In this document: one piece after another, positions 17,330 through 27,120 of the stretch
How positions within the stretch are numbered: position 1 is the stretch's first letter
Layout of the letters: every line of letters starts with the position of its first letter
NCBI GenBank assembly: GCA_900319245.1
Contig: ONNQ01000015.1
Coordinates: 1-64,000 of the forward strand
DNA length: 64,000 nucleotides
Reading direction: 5' to 3'
From: an uncultured Lachnospiraceae bacterium
GTDB taxonomy: Bacteria > Bacillota > Clostridia > Lachnospirales > Lachnospiraceae
Program-made: the position numbers and the translations under genes
Notes under the pieces: generated by a model
The model's input: only the letters and a program-made list of their open reading frames with translations
Databases searched by the model: none
Told to the model about the DNA's origin: nothing

Positions 17330-18469
17330 TCACTGCTCCTTCTTTGCGGGCAGCAGAACCGTTCTAAAACCCGCCATACGGCTCATACGGGCCGTTTTGA
17401 GGGCGTCACGGTAATTGTCTTCATCGTAATAAATCTTCTGAACAGGGGGCTCCTCCGCCTCCTGAATACCCTGTCTTCGCATGGCTTCGAGGAGCGGATC
17501 GATGGAGATCATACAGCCGATGGCCGGCGCGTTTTTGCCAAAATAGCCAAGGAGCTGGTCGTAGCGGCCGCCCGATGCGATGGGCTCGCCGGTTCCGTAT
17601 GTGTATCCCTTAAAAATGATCCCTGTGTAGTAATGGTATTTGCTTAACAGAGACAGGTCAAAGCTCAGATAGCGCTCGAGTCCGTACGCCTCCACGACGC
17701 CGTAGACGTCGATCAGCCTGCGGATCGCGCTGACGGTTCGTTCATTGGGTGCGCTCTGCGCCGCTTTTTCAAGGTCCTCCGCAGTCTCCATGAAGTCCCG
17801 GATCCGGAGGATCAGATCTCTGTCCGCTCTGCTGAAGCCCTCGCTCTTTAATAGGTCCTCGGCTGCGAAATAGTTCTTGGACGAGATCGCATCGCGCAGC
17901 GTCATCTCCAGTTCACTTTCCATTTGCAGGTACTCGCAGATCCCCTTAAAGTATTCCACGTTTCCGATGCTGATCTGGAACTCCGAAAGGCCCGCTGCCT
18001 GCAGACACTCGATCAGCATGGCGATCATTTCACCGTCCGCCTGCGCGCTGCCGTCGTTCATCAGCTCGGCGCCCATCTGCGTGGTCTCTTTGAGTTTGCC
18101 CTGCAGGTTGGACGTGTTGCTGAAGGCGCTGCCCTCATAGCAGAAGCGCAGCGGCTCCTTCTCATCCATGAAATACTTGGCCGCGCACCTCGCGACAGAA
18201 GGCGTGAAGTCCGGCCGCAGGACCAGCGTATCCCCCTCTTTGTCAAAGAACTTATAGAGTTCTCTGGAGGAAGTGGTCCCGATCTCGTTGGAGAAGACGT
18301 CAAAATATTCAAAAGAAGGCGTCTGCAAGTCCCGATAGCCGTACAGATGGATCGTCTCGGCAATCTTCTCTATTGTATTTCGCTTGATCGTATTCTCTTT
18401 TCCGTAGCAATCTCTGACGCCTTCCGGCGTATGCAGTAGATCCAGCGCTTTCTTTGACGCGTCGCTCAT
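17330..18469 (-). CDS. hisZ: HisZ, regulatory subunit of ATP phosphoribosyltransferase
   Basis: A 379-residue histidyl-tRNA-synthetase paralogue with class II core motifs (GYRDLQTPSFEYFDVF; RPDFTPSVARCAAKYF; SGGRYDQLLGYFG). It lacks the anticodon-binding domain of a true HisRS and is shorter, so it is the regulatory partner of short HisG, which supplies histidine feedback. It is the first gene of the operon, immediately after the promoter and palindrome. Confidence 0.93.
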   Translation of the reverse strand: MSDASKKALDLLHTPEGVRDCYGKENTIKRNTIEKIAETIHLYGYRDLQTPSFEYFDVFSNEIGTTSSRELYKFFDKEGDTLVLRPDFTPSVARCAAKYFMDEKEPLRFCYEGSAFSNTSNLQGKLKETTQMGAELMNDGSAQADGEMIAMLIECLQAAGLSEFQISIGNVEYFKGICEYLQMESELEMTLRDAISSKNYFAAEDLLKSEGFSRADRDLILRIRDFMETAEDLEKAAQSAPNERTVSAIRRLIDVYGVVEAYGLERYLSFDLSLLSKYHYYTGIIFKGYTYGTGEPIASGGRYDQLLGYFGKNAPAIGCMISIDPLLEAMRRQGIQEAEEPPVQKIYYDEDNYRDALKTARMSRMAGFRTVLLPAKKEQ

Positions 18470-18496
18470 CGTTTATCCTCGCTTTATTATATTACA

Positions 18497-18514
18497 GTGC
18501 TAATATGTTAGCAC
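18497..18514. promoter_or_regulatory. Palindromic operator of the his operon
   Basis: GTGCTAATATGTTAGCAC is a perfect 7-base inverted repeat with a TATG centre. It starts about 15 bases after the -10 on the transcribed side, where a bound repressor would block initiation. A TrpR-family HisR/YerC repressor is a plausible ligand; that is an inference. Confidence 0.6.
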
Positions 18515-18528
18515 ATGAAACCATAGGA

Positions 18529-18557
18529 AGTATACAGGAAACAGGCCGCCCTGTCAA
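18529..18557 (-). promoter_or_regulatory. Promoter of the his operon
   Basis: Minus-strand -35 TTGACA (18552-18557) and -10 TATACT (18529-18534), 17-base spacer: near-consensus. It begins right after the recU stop at 18561. Confidence 0.8.
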
Positions 18558-18560
18558 ATC

Positions 18561-19109
18561 TCATTCCTCTTCTTCCCCGTCCCGCTCGCTCAGATCCCGG
18601 TTGATCATCTCCAGATAGGGAACCAGCACGCCCGCCTTGTGCGGCAGCACCCAGTTCATATCCAGCTCATCCATGCGAAAACTCTTGCGTCCCCCGGCCT
18701 GCGCGCGCTCCCAGAATGGCAGAAAATGGCGGAAGGGAAGGTAGTAATAGATGCCTTCCTGCGTGAAGCTGATCAGAAAGAAGGCGATGCCGTCCTGTTC
18801 CTCGAAGGCCCTCATAAATTCCACCTGATGGGGGTGTATATTCTGCAGGGCAAAGGTCGTCTTCTGGCACTCCTTGGCGTCAAAACACACCGGAATCCCC
18901 TGGATCACGCCGATATAGTCGACCGTACTCTTCTGTTCAAAGTAGGCCAGCGTGATATGCCGGTTCTCGCTGTCGATCTTCATGGGCGTGATCGGCGTCG
19001 GGACCTTCTGCATGAGCGCAAGCTTCTGCTCCTTGTATTTTTCATTGGTCCTGTTGATCTCATCCTCAAAGACCGAGCCTCTAAGGCCCCTTGATTTCCA
19101 TGTTGGCAT
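18561..19109 (-). CDS. recU: Holliday junction resolvase RecU
   Basis: A 182-residue nuclease. Marks are the N-terminal GSVFEDEINRTNEKY, the QKVPTPITP motif, and the catalytic VDYIGVIQGIPVCFDAKEC with its Asp and Glu-Lys pairs. RecU cleaves four-way junctions in Firmicutes in place of RuvC. Length is near the usual 180-200. The gene lies just downstream of the RluA synthase (24 bases). In many relatives recU is next to a penicillin-binding protein, which is not the case here. Confidence 0.92.
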   Translation of the reverse strand: MPTWKSRGLRGSVFEDEINRTNEKYKEQKLALMQKVPTPITPMKIDSENRHITLAYFEQKSTVDYIGVIQGIPVCFDAKECQKTTFALQNIHPHQVEFMRAFEEQDGIAFFLISFTQEGIYYYLPFRHFLPFWERAQAGGRKSFRMDELDMNWVLPHKAGVLVPYLEMINRDLSERDGEEEE

Positions 19110-19133
19110 AGTCCGTCCCCAGTATGTCCGATC

Positions 19134-20237
19134 CTATTTGCTGTGACTTGCGATTTCCCTGTACAGGGCCGGCGGCTCGCATACGATGACCCGCCCGGAA
19201 AGCGCGGCCAGGTCTCCCTCAATCTGCGGAAATTCCACTCTTTCGCACCACAGCATCTGTCCCCTGACGCCGTATTGACTGCGGACCGTCTCATTGATCC
19301 TCACGTTCCCATACTTGGGATCGCCCAGGATCGGATGCCCGATGGAGGCCAGGTGGCTTCGGATCTGGTGGGTTTTCCCCGTGATCAGTTCCATTTCCAG
19401 AAGAGAATAGCGTGCGCCGGTGATGAGCGGCTTATAGGTTGTGCGGGTCCAGCCCTTTCCATGTTCTGATGCTTCCGGGCTCCTCCCCGAAGAGGCGCTT
19501 TTCCCAGATCCGGCGGCATCTTGGCGGTCCGCCCCAACGCCTTTCTTAAAATTGACTGTGTTGGTCACCGCATCTTTGGTCAAATATCCTTCGATCTGAC
19601 CGCTCTGCGCGACCTTTCCGGCGACAACCGCCTGATAATACTTGTGAAGGCTTCTGTCTTTTAAAAGACGGCCCATGGTCCTTGCGCCTTGCAGCGATTT
19701 GGCACAGAGGAGGATTCCGCCTGTGTTCCTGTCCAGGCGATTGCAGATCGAAGGCCTGAACTGCCTGAGTGAGGACGCGCTTACTTCTCCTTTTGATAGC
19801 AAATAGCCGACGAACCACTCGTTCATGGACCGGTCCGTGTCCACCGACTTCTGCGCCAGCACGCCGACCGGCTTTCGGACAGCCAGGATGTGCGCGTCTT
19901 CATAGAGGATTCCGCCCTCCCCGATCCGCCCCTGGATCTGCCTGTAGGCGCGGCCGTATTCTTCGAGCGCTTCATTGGTTTCCTGTAACGAAGCCGCATT
20001 GTCAGCCGCTGCCGGGACGCCCCCAAACTTAGCGATCGTCTCATCAGACAAAAAAAACGTCACCAGATCTCCTTCGAGAAGAAGCTCACTGCCGGACGCT
20101 TTTTTGCCATTGAGCGTTATATTCTTTTTCCTGAGCATTTTGTAGAGAAAAGAGGACGGCGCGTCAGGGAGCTTTCGCTGCAGATACTTATTAAAGCGCT
20201 GGTCCTTTTCTCCTTTGCCCACTCTCCACTCTTTCAT
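19134..20237 (-). CDS. RluA-family pseudouridine synthase with S4 domain
   Basis: A protein of about 367 residues. The N terminus has an S4-like RNA-binding region (RFNKYLQRKLPDAPSSFLYKMLRKKN), and the catalytic motif NRLDRNTGG lies near residue 177 with the nucleophilic Asp. It converts uridines of 23S rRNA or tRNA to pseudouridine; the exact site cannot be told. A low-complexity insert (QDAAGSGKSASSGRSPE) sits between catalytic blocks. ATG at 20237 has GAGG six bases upstream and is preferred to an in-frame TTG. Confidence 0.88.
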   Translation of the reverse strand: MKEWRVGKGEKDQRFNKYLQRKLPDAPSSFLYKMLRKKNITLNGKKASGSELLLEGDLVTFFLSDETIAKFGGVPAAADNAASLQETNEALEEYGRAYRQIQGRIGEGGILYEDAHILAVRKPVGVLAQKSVDTDRSMNEWFVGYLLSKGEVSASSLRQFRPSICNRLDRNTGGILLCAKSLQGARTMGRLLKDRSLHKYYQAVVAGKVAQSGQIEGYLTKDAVTNTVNFKKGVGADRQDAAGSGKSASSGRSPEASEHGKGWTRTTYKPLITGARYSLLEMELITGKTHQIRSHLASIGHPILGDPKYGNVRINETVRSQYGVRGQMLWCERVEFPQIEGDLAALSGRVIVCEPPALYREIASHSK

Positions 20238-20248
20238 TGCGACTTTCC

Positions 20249-20815
20249 TCAAAGGGATATGGACTTAAGAAGATTCATGACGTCCTGTATCGTCTTGTTC
20301 TCCTTGCCGTCAATGGTTCGGTTCAATTCGTCAAGGCGCTCTGTGTACTTGTCAAGATTTCGGAAGATCTTGACGGTATATCCCTTGTAGCCGTCATTTT
20401 CGAGCATGGTCCGGATATGCATCTCTCCGGCCTTGACGTCGCACTCACTGTCCTCTGTCAGTGCGCACACTGTTCTGGACGCGCACACGGCGTGACTGAT
20501 CGCGAAATTCTTGTTTAAGCTTGTCATGTACAAATCGTAGGCGCCCTTGAGGCGGCCGATATGCAGCGCGATGCTCTCTTCCGCGCTCTTCGAGCAATAG
20601 CCCGCACGCATGAACATGATAAAATCCACCGCGCATTTTCCAACGCCAATGCAGGAAAGCGCCGCGATGATTGTAAAGATGTTCTTATTGGTCTTAAAAT
20701 ACCACTGCGCGCCAAAATATAAAGCAAGCACGGCGGCGAGCAGGACAAATGTCAGTGCGCCGAGGATCTTGCGTCCCCTCTTAATATATCCGTATGTTCC
20801 TTTTTTGCCGATCAT
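20249..20815 (-). CDS. Hypothetical membrane protein, 188 residues
   Basis: I do not recognise the family. After a basic N terminus there are two adjacent hydrophobic segments (ILGALTFVLLAAVLALYFGA and FTIIAALSCIGVGKCAVDFI), then about 125 soluble residues with five cysteines and an Asp/Glu/Lys-rich C terminus. The layout suggests a membrane-anchored cytoplasmic domain. It ends 11 bases before the RluA start and is probably in the same transcript. Confidence 0.7.
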   Translation of the reverse strand: MIGKKGTYGYIKRGRKILGALTFVLLAAVLALYFGAQWYFKTNKNIFTIIAALSCIGVGKCAVDFIMFMRAGYCSKSAEESIALHIGRLKGAYDLYMTSLNKNFAISHAVCASRTVCALTEDSECDVKAGEMHIRTMLENDGYKGYTVKIFRNLDKYTERLDELNRTIDGKENKTIQDVMNLLKSISL

Positions 20816-20835
20816 AGAAGCTCCATATACGTAAA

Positions 20836-20871
20836 CAGGACATCTCTTTCGTTGTACGAAAAGATGTCCTG
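20836..20871 (-). terminator. Hairpin between the coiled-coil gene and the membrane protein gene
   Basis: CAGGACATCT pairs with AGATGTCCTG (20836-20845, 20862-20871), and the inner bases extend the stem. The trailing sequence on the minus strand (TTTACG) is only weakly T-rich. Confidence 0.55.
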
Positions 20872-20889
20872 CTGATCTGATTTCCAGTA

Positions 20890-21531
20890 TTATTCCTGAA
20901 CCATATCCGTGTTCACAAAATCAGAGTCATCTTCCACGGCTCCATTTTCCTCCGGATTCTCGTCCATATCCTGCATCAGGTCGGACGAATCATCCTGCGG
21001 GAGCAGTTCCTGACGGTTCTGGCGAACTGTGTCGATGTAATCCGACATCTCCGAATGGAAGTTGGAGAAAATGCCGGTCAGGTTATTGCGGGCGCTCACT
21101 GTGCTCTGCTCGATCTGTGCCAGCATATCGTCCATATACTGGGTTGCGGAGCTCCTGTATGCATTCGCCTCACTGATGGCCTTGTCCAGGATGTCCTGTC
21201 CCTGCTGGGTTGCCAGGCGGACGATCTCATTGGCCTGTGCATACGCCTGCTGCATGATCTCATGCTCATTGACAAGCTCATTCGTGTGCACAGTCGCCTC
21301 GTTGATCATCTCTTCCGCTTTGCGTCTGGCATCCTCGAGGATGGCCTCCTTGTTATTGATGATGCGCTGATAGTGCTTGATCTCCTCAGGGGTTCTCGCG
21401 CGCAGCTCTTCTAAGAGGGCGTCGAGCTCGTCCTTATCGACAATAATATTTGTTTTGGAAAAAGTCTGATATCTGCAGGAATCAATAAAATCTTCAATCT
21501 GATCGATCTGCTGCTCGATTTTGCTGCTCAT
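20890..21531 (-). CDS. DivIVA/ATP-synthase-b-like coiled-coil protein
   Basis: A protein of about 213 residues, almost wholly helical, with a central coiled coil (about 45-165, NKEAILEDARRKAEEMINEA and following heptads) and an acidic, disordered C terminus (DSSDLMQDMDENPEENGAVEDD). It lacks the DivIVA membrane-binding N terminus. Proteins of this look often follow coaD in Clostridia and are usually called ATPase-like without proof. ATG at 21531 has AAGGAGG at good distance. Function unknown; a scaffold or division-associated role is only a guess. Confidence 0.7.
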   Translation of the reverse strand: MSSKIEQQIDQIEDFIDSCRYQTFSKTNIIVDKDELDALLEELRARTPEEIKHYQRIINNKEAILEDARRKAEEMINEATVHTNELVNEHEIMQQAYAQANEIVRLATQQGQDILDKAISEANAYRSSATQYMDDMLAQIEQSTVSARNNLTGIFSNFHSEMSDYIDTVRQNRQELLPQDDSSDLMQDMDENPEENGAVEDDSDFVNTDMVQE

Positions 21532-21546
21532 TATATCCAAGCCTCC

Positions 21547-22056
21547 TTATTTATTACTATAGAATTCCGGATGAAGCACTCTCATCTTCGCGATCACTTC
21601 TTCCTCGATGACAGGCGGAACGCAAAGCGTGATATCGCCGCCAAAAGAGGCAATCTCCTTGACGACAGAAGAACTCAGATACGCGTATTCCATGCTGCTC
21701 GTGATAAAGATGGTATCCAGCCAGCCGCCTGAAATCGTGCGGTTCGCATGCGCGATCTGCAGTTCATACTCAAAGTCCGTCACCGCCCGCAGGCCGCGGA
21801 CAGCAATGTGGCAGTCGATCTTACGTGCGTAATCCATCAATAATCCGTAATAGGAATCGACGTGTACATTCGGAATATTTTCTGACACTTTGCGTAACAT
21901 TTTAACACGTTCATCTACAGAAAACAATGGAGTTTTCGCTTTATTGTCCAAAACACAGACTGTCAGATCGTCAAACATTTTCGCCGCGCGCTTGATAATA
22001 TCGATGTGTCCGTATGTGACCGGGTCGAAACTGCCTGGATAAATTGCATGCTTCAT
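21547..22056 (-). CDS. coaD: Phosphopantetheine adenylyltransferase
   Basis: A 169-residue enzyme with the nucleotidyltransferase motif YPGSFDPVTYGHIDII at the N terminus and ISSS-like TSSMEYAYLSSS near 130. It makes dephospho-CoA from phosphopantetheine and ATP, the fourth step of CoA synthesis. It lies 14 bases after rsmD, the usual Firmicute pairing. Confidence 0.97.
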   Translation of the reverse strand: MKHAIYPGSFDPVTYGHIDIIKRAAKMFDDLTVCVLDNKAKTPLFSVDERVKMLRKVSENIPNVHVDSYYGLLMDYARKIDCHIAVRGLRAVTDFEYELQIAHANRTISGGWLDTIFITSSMEYAYLSSSVVKEIASFGGDITLCVPPVIEEEVIAKMRVLHPEFYSNK

Positions 22057-22070
22057 CTTGATTCCTTTCC

Positions 22071-22628
22071 TCAGGGTTTCTGAACTTTTCGGATAAACAA
22101 ATGTCTGTTGGCTTTATAGTCTTTCTCCCTGACCAGCTGCAGTCCGATCTGCGGCAGGTAAGAAAAGTCTGTATCAAGAGAGGATTCAACGATGATCAGT
22201 GTGTTCTCCGTCACATATTTCTCCTCCGCCAGCGCATGAAGAATGTCATGCACTGTCTGCGCCTCGTAAGGCGGATCCACGTAAATGATATCGGCTTCTT
22301 TTTCATGGATATGGCGGAGTGCGCTGAGGACGTCCTGCTTAAGCAGGATCGCTTCCTCTTCAAAGTGTGTCGTATGCAGATTCTTCTGAATGCACGCGCA
22401 CGCCTCTCTTCCGTTCTCCACAAAATACGCCTTTTTCGCGCCGCGGCTCAGCGCCTCGATGCCGATCGCGCCGCTTCCCGCGCACAGGTCAAGGAATACC
22501 GCACCCGGCACTTCCGCCTGTATAATATTAAAGAGGGTCTCTTTGATGATATCCTGCGTGGGCCTTGTATCAAGGCCGTAAGGCGCGACAAGCTTCAGCC
22601 TTCTTGCGCTTCCAGCTATTACTCTCAT
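22071..22628 (-). CDS. rsmD: 16S rRNA (guanine966-N2)-methyltransferase
   Basis: A 185-residue Rossmann methyltransferase starting MRVIAGSARRLKL. The SAM site is LDLCAGSGAIGIEALSRG near 45-62 and the catalytic motif is YVDPPYE near 117. It methylates G966 of 16S rRNA. The operon with coaD and the coiled-coil gene is conserved. Confidence 0.95.
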   Translation of the reverse strand: MRVIAGSARRLKLVAPYGLDTRPTQDIIKETLFNIIQAEVPGAVFLDLCAGSGAIGIEALSRGAKKAYFVENGREACACIQKNLHTTHFEEEAILLKQDVLSALRHIHEKEADIIYVDPPYEAQTVHDILHALAEEKYVTENTLIIVESSLDTDFSYLPQIGLQLVREKDYKANRHLFIRKVQKP

Positions 22629-22723
22629 AATTGTTTCCTTTATAGTTTGATATAACTAGAGTTTATTAAATCTTATCTTTTTTGTCTATTGCCAATCTTG
22701 ATCGAATCTGTATCAGACTTTTA

Positions 22724-22755
22724 ATCCAATCTTTCATCCAGTCTTTCATCCGATC
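22724..22755. repeat. Short tandem repeat upstream of rsmD
   Basis: Two copies of ATCCRRTCTTTC-type 12-mers (22724-22735, 22736-22747) and a partial third. The 145-base gap 22629-22773 is otherwise AT-rich; no promoter of good quality is evident in it. Confidence 0.5.
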
Positions 22756-22773
22756 ATTATTTGCGGCGGATCG

Positions 22774-25083
22774 TCAAAATCTCTTCGTGCCTTTTCCGTT
22801 TCGCACCGACGTGCGGACGCGGTTTAAGTCGACCTCTGTCTCCTTGTAGACCAAAGGCTCCGCTTCCTTGTCATGGATCATGATCGCCTTTTCGACCAGA
22901 TCCTCCTTGCCGAGCTTCATTCCCTGCATGCCCGCTGCCGTCTTCTTCATTTCAGAGATCTGCTCCAGCGGGAACTTTAAGAGATATCCGTTCCGGCTGA
23001 TCAGGACCGCGTATTTCTCATCGGTGATCACGCCTGCATAGACCAGGCTGTCGCCGTCTGCCAGCTTGGTCGCGTTCATGGTCTTCATGCGCGTCTCGAA
23101 CTCGCCGCCGCTGACGATTTTGACATAGCCGTTCGCTGTGACAAATAAGAGCCTGTACAGGTTGAGATCGGACTGGCTGCAGGCCATAACGATCTCCTCC
23201 TTGGTGGAGTCATAATTTCCGACGTTGTCGATCGGCACGCCCTTATCCCTGAGTTTGCCCATGGGCAGATCGGACACCTTCACCGTGTGAAGAACGCCTG
23301 TATTTGTGAACAGGCAGATACGTCCCGCACTGCGGCAGATAAAGTAATACTTGTAGCCGCTCTCGACCGCCTCTTTGTTCTTCTCATAAAGAGAAGGATC
23401 CATTGTCTTGGCATAGCCAAAGCGGTCCATAACAAAGAGAAGATCCCTGTCTTCCTCGTCTTCCTTGACTGTGTAGACGGCCGCTTCCGCCTGGATGATC
23501 TCCGTTCGGCGGTCTCTCGCGTATTTATCTCTGATCTGCGTCAGCTCGCCGCGCAGCACGCGGGTCATGGAATCATGCTCTTCCAAAATATCTTCATAAC
23601 GGTAGATATTGGCCACCGTCTCATCGTGCTCCTTGATCAGGGCCTCCAGTTCCAGACCGATCAATTTGTACAGGCGCATGTCCAGGATTGCGTCCGCCTG
23701 CGCTTCTGTAAACGCAAGCTGCGTCGCCATGATCTCCGACTCTTCACTGCGGAACTTGATGCCGCCGGTCTCGCCGTTGACAAGGCAGTTCTTGACCGTT
23801 TTTCTGTCCCTGGCGCCGCGGAGGATCTCAATGATGAGGTCGATGACGTTGACCGCCTTGATGAGACCTTCCTGGATCTCCCGTTTCTTGCGCTCCTTCT
23901 CGAGAAGGTTTTCATACTTGCGGGTGGTCGTCTCGTAAAGGAAGTCCGTATTGGCCTTTAAGATCTCTCTCAGGCTCAGCGTCTCCGGTCTTCCGTCCCG
24001 GATCGCCAGCATATTGACGCCGAAGGTATCTTCGAGGCGCGTCTTCTTATAGAGGAGATTCTTGAAATTCTCGACGTCCGTATCCTTGCGCAGCTCGATG
24101 ACAATGCGGATTCCCTCTTTGTCGGACTGGTTCGTGATATCGATAATATCGTTTGTCACCTTCTTTTCAGCGAGGGCAGCTACGTCAGACAGGAACTTTC
24201 CGATGCCCGCACCGACCATGGTATAGGGAATTTCCGTGATTACAAGATTGACGTGGCCCGCACGGCCCTTTTCAATCTCCGTTCTGCCTCTTAAGCGCAC
24301 CTTGCCGACGCCGGTCTCGTAGATCTCCGGCAGGTCGTTTTTATTGACCACAATGCCGCCCGTCGGAAAATCGGGGCCCTTCACATAGCGCATGAGGTCC
24401 TTATTGGTGAGCGCGGGATCTTCCATCAGCGCGATCTGCGCGTCGATGACTTCCGCCAGGTTGTGAGGCGGCGTGTTGGTGGCCATACCGACCGCAATAC
24501 CCTCGGACCCGTTGATGAGGAAGTTGGGTATTTTGACAGGCAGGACTGCCGGCTCCTTCTCATTTTCATCGAAGTTGGGGACAAAATCGACGACGTCCTT
24601 GTCGAGATCAGCCAGAAAAGCCTCTTCCGTCACCTCCTGGAGCCGGGCCTCCGTATATCGCATCGCCGCGGCGCCGTCTCCCTCGATGTTGCCGAAGTTT
24701 CCGTGCCCGTTAATAAGGGGCAGTCCCTTCTTGAAATCCTGCGCCATGACGACCAGCGACTCATAGATCGAGCTGTCGCCGTGGGGGTGATATTTACCCA
24801 TCGTATCGCCGACGATACGGGCGCTCTTTCTAAAAGGCTTGTCGGATCGTATTCCCAGCTCGTGCATATCGTACAGCGTTCTTCGCTGCACAGGCTTCAG
24901 TCCGTCTCGGACATCCGGCAACGCTCTCGCGACAATGACGCTCATCGCGTAGTCAATGTACGATTTCTGCATCAGTTCGGAATACTCTGTCTTGAGGATC
25001 TGGTCCTGCGGGGTCTCGGTAAAGGTATCCTCCGCAGCCCTCTTTCCTCTCCTCATGTTTTTGTTCTGGTCGTCTTTAGCCAT
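22774..25083 (-). CDS. Type IIA topoisomerase subunit A, ParC-like
   Basis: A 769-residue DNA cleavage subunit. The quinolone-region [13 protein letters not shown] and the catalytic Tyr in [10 protein letters not shown] are present, followed by coiled-coil and a C-terminal beta-pinwheel region (about 500-769). The pinwheel lacks the QRRGGKG GyrA box needed for DNA wrapping, and SSIYE resembles topoisomerase IV, so ParC is favoured over GyrA. It decatenates or relaxes DNA with the ParE-like subunit encoded 85 bases upstream. Annotation as gyrA in databases is likely for homologues. Confidence 0.85.
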   Translation of the reverse strand: MAKDDQNKNMRRGKRAAEDTFTETPQDQILKTEYSELMQKSYIDYAMSVIVARALPDVRDGLKPVQRRTLYDMHELGIRSDKPFRKSARIVGDTMGKYHPHGDSSIYESLVVMAQDFKKGLPLINGHGNFGNIEGDGAAAMRYTEARLQEVTEEAFLADLDKDVVDFVPNFDENEKEPAVLPVKIPNFLINGSEGIAVGMATNTPPHNLAEVIDAQIALMEDPALTNKDLMRYVKGPDFPTGGIVVNKNDLPEIYETGVGKVRLRGRTEIEKGRAGHVNLVITEIPYTMVGAGIGKFLSDVAALAEKKVTNDIIDITNQSDKEGIRIVIELRKDTDVENFKNLLYKKTRLEDTFGVNMLAIRDGRPETLSLREILKANTDFLYETTTRKYENLLEKERKKREIQEGLIKAVNVIDLIIEILRGARDRKTVKNCLVNGETGGIKFRSEESEIMATQLAFTEAQADAILDMRLYKLIGLELEALIKEHDETVANIYRYEDILEEHDSMTRVLRGELTQIRDKYARDRRTEIIQAEAAVYTVKEDEEDRDLLFVMDRFGYAKTMDPSLYEKNKEAVESGYKYYFICRSAGRICLFTNTGVLHTVKVSDLPMGKLRDKGVPIDNVGNYDSTKEEIVMACSQSDLNLYRLLFVTANGYVKIVSGGEFETRMKTMNATKLADGDSLVYAGVITDEKYAVLISRNGYLLKFPLEQISEMKKTAAGMQGMKLGKEDLVEKAIMIHDKEAEPLVYKETEVDLNRVRTSVRNGKGTKRF

Positions 25084-25168
25084 GTATATTCTCGCTTTTT
25101 CGTAATACTTTTCTAATGAAGGCGCCTATCGGTCCCGATCCCGGTTCTGATCCCAGCATTGTGCGGGA

Positions 25169-27106
25169 TCAGATGTCCAGCGCCGCATCCGACGCGTGGT
25201 CGTGGATGAAGCTCTTGCGGGGCGGCACTTCGCTGCCCATGAGAAGCTCTGTGATCTCGGAAGCGTGGATCGCGTCCTCGATCTGCACCTGCTTCATATA
25301 GCGCCTTGCGGGATCCAGCGTCGTCTCCCAGAGCTGTTCGGGGTCCATCTCGCCAAGTCCCTTATATCTTTGCAGTGTAAAGTCGTTCTTGTGGGTCTTT
25401 CTGTATTTGGCCAGCGCGTAGTCGTCGTACAGGTATTCACCCTCTCCGCCCCGCTTGGGGACCACCTTGTAGAGCGGCGGCATCGCCACATAGACGTGTC
25501 CCTCGTAGATCAACTCCGGCATAAATCTGTAAAAGAGCGTGAGCAGAAGGGTGGAAATATGGGCGCCGTCTACGTCGGCATCGGCCATGACGATGATCTT
25601 GTCATAGCGAAGCTTGGTGATGTCAAAATCGTTGCCGTACCCTTCGGAGAAACCACAGCCGAACGCGTTGATCATGGTCTTGATTTCTGCGTTTGCAAGG
25701 ATCTTGTCGATACTCGCCTTCTCCACGTTCAGAATTTTGCCACGGATAGGAAGAATGGCCTGGTACATGCGGTCTCTGGCCATCTTGGCGCTGCCGCCGG
25801 CCGAATCTCCCTCAACGATGAAGATCTCGCACTTGGATGCGTCTCTGCTGGTGCAGTTGGCAAGCTTTCCGTTGGAGTCGAAGGAAAACTTCTGCTTGGT
25901 CAGCATATTGGTCTTCGTCTTCTCCTCTGTCTTTCGTATTTTGGCCGCTTTCTCCGCGCAGCCGATGACATTCTTGAGGGTCTCGAGATTCCTGTCAAAA
26001 TAGTGTACGATCTCTTCGCCCGTGACCTGCGCCACAGCCTTGGCCGCGTCCTGGTTGTCGAGCTTGGTCTTGGTCTGTCCCTCAAAACGGGGATCAGGGT
26101 GTTTGATCGAAATGACCGCCGTCATGCCGTTTCGGATATCCGCGCCGGTAAAGTTGGTGTCCTTCTCCTTGAGGACGCCGATCTGCCTGGCGTAGGTATT
26201 GATAACCTGGGTAAAGACGGTCTTAAAGCCGGTCAGATGGGTACCGCCTTCCGCGTTGTAGATGTTATTACAAAATCCAAGGACGTTTTCATGGAATTCG
26301 TTGACGAACTGGAAAGCAGCTTCCACTGTGATCTGGTCGCTCACGCCTTTGTAATAGACGATGTCCGTCACCGCCTCCTTGGATTTATTGAGCGCGCGAA
26401 TAAACCCGACGATTCCGTCAGGCTCATGAAAGACGATCTGTTCCGCGGGCGACTTTCGAAGGTCGCTGTACTCAATGGTGAGCTCCGGATTGAGGTAGGC
26501 CGTCTCGTGCATGCGGCTCTTGATGTCTTCCTCTCTGAACCGGGTTTTCTCGAAGATCTCGGGATCAGGCAGGAAATTGATCCGCGTACCGGTCCACTTG
26601 GTCTTGCCGACGACAGGCAAAAGCCCGTCCACCAGTTCGACGACCGGATTGCCCCGCTCATATTTGTCCTCATAAAGAAAACCGCCGCTGCCAACGCTGA
26701 CGGTCATTCTTTCAGAGAGCGCATTGACCACGGAAGAACCGACGCCGTGCAGTCCTCCGCTGGTCTTATATGCATTATTATCAAATTTGCCGCCGGCGTG
26801 AAGCGTTGTGAAGACGACACGCTCGGCGCTCACACCCTTTTCATGCATGCCGATCGGGATGCCTCTGCCGTTGTCCTCCACTGTGCAGGAGCCATCTGCC
26901 TCCAGCGTGACCTTGACCGTAGAACAATAGCCAGCCAGATGCTCATCCACCGAGTTGTCCACGATCTCATAGATCAGATGATTGAGACCTCTGGTGGACA
27001 CACTGCCGATATACATGCCGGGTCTTGTGCGAACCGCTTCCAGGCCTTCCAGTACCTTGATGCTATTCGCGTCATATTGATTGGTATCGATATTTGTATT
27101 TGCCAT
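25169..27106 (-). CDS. Type IIA topoisomerase subunit B, ParE-like
   Basis: A 645-residue ATPase subunit: GHKL motifs VDNSVDEHLAGYC, NGRGIPIG, LHGVGSSVVNALS; the QTKTKLDN switch Lys; TOPRIM EGDSAGG and MADADVDGAHI; and YKGLGEMDPEQLWETT near the C terminus. It powers strand passage with the ParC-like subunit downstream. The length fits both GyrB and ParE; the assignment follows its partner, which has no GyrA box. The promoter region has unusual decamer repeats. Confidence 0.87.
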   Translation of the reverse strand: MANTNIDTNQYDANSIKVLEGLEAVRTRPGMYIGSVSTRGLNHLIYEIVDNSVDEHLAGYCSTVKVTLEADGSCTVEDNGRGIPIGMHEKGVSAERVVFTTLHAGGKFDNNAYKTSGGLHGVGSSVVNALSERMTVSVGSGGFLYEDKYERGNPVVELVDGLLPVVGKTKWTGTRINFLPDPEIFEKTRFREEDIKSRMHETAYLNPELTIEYSDLRKSPAEQIVFHEPDGIVGFIRALNKSKEAVTDIVYYKGVSDQITVEAAFQFVNEFHENVLGFCNNIYNAEGGTHLTGFKTVFTQVINTYARQIGVLKEKDTNFTGADIRNGMTAVISIKHPDPRFEGQTKTKLDNQDAAKAVAQVTGEEIVHYFDRNLETLKNVIGCAEKAAKIRKTEEKTKTNMLTKQKFSFDSNGKLANCTSRDASKCEIFIVEGDSAGGSAKMARDRMYQAILPIRGKILNVEKASIDKILANAEIKTMINAFGCGFSEGYGNDFDITKLRYDKIIVMADADVDGAHISTLLLTLFYRFMPELIYEGHVYVAMPPLYKVVPKRGGEGEYLYDDYALAKYRKTHKNDFTLQRYKGLGEMDPEQLWETTLDPARRYMKQVQIEDAIHASEITELLMGSEVPPRKSFIHDHASDAALDI

Positions 27107-27120
27107 GCAGTTTCCTATTT

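Noticed and set aside
18470-18560. A T-box or histidine attenuator before hisZ
   Set aside because: The leader is too short and has neither a T-box sequence nor a His-codon peptide.
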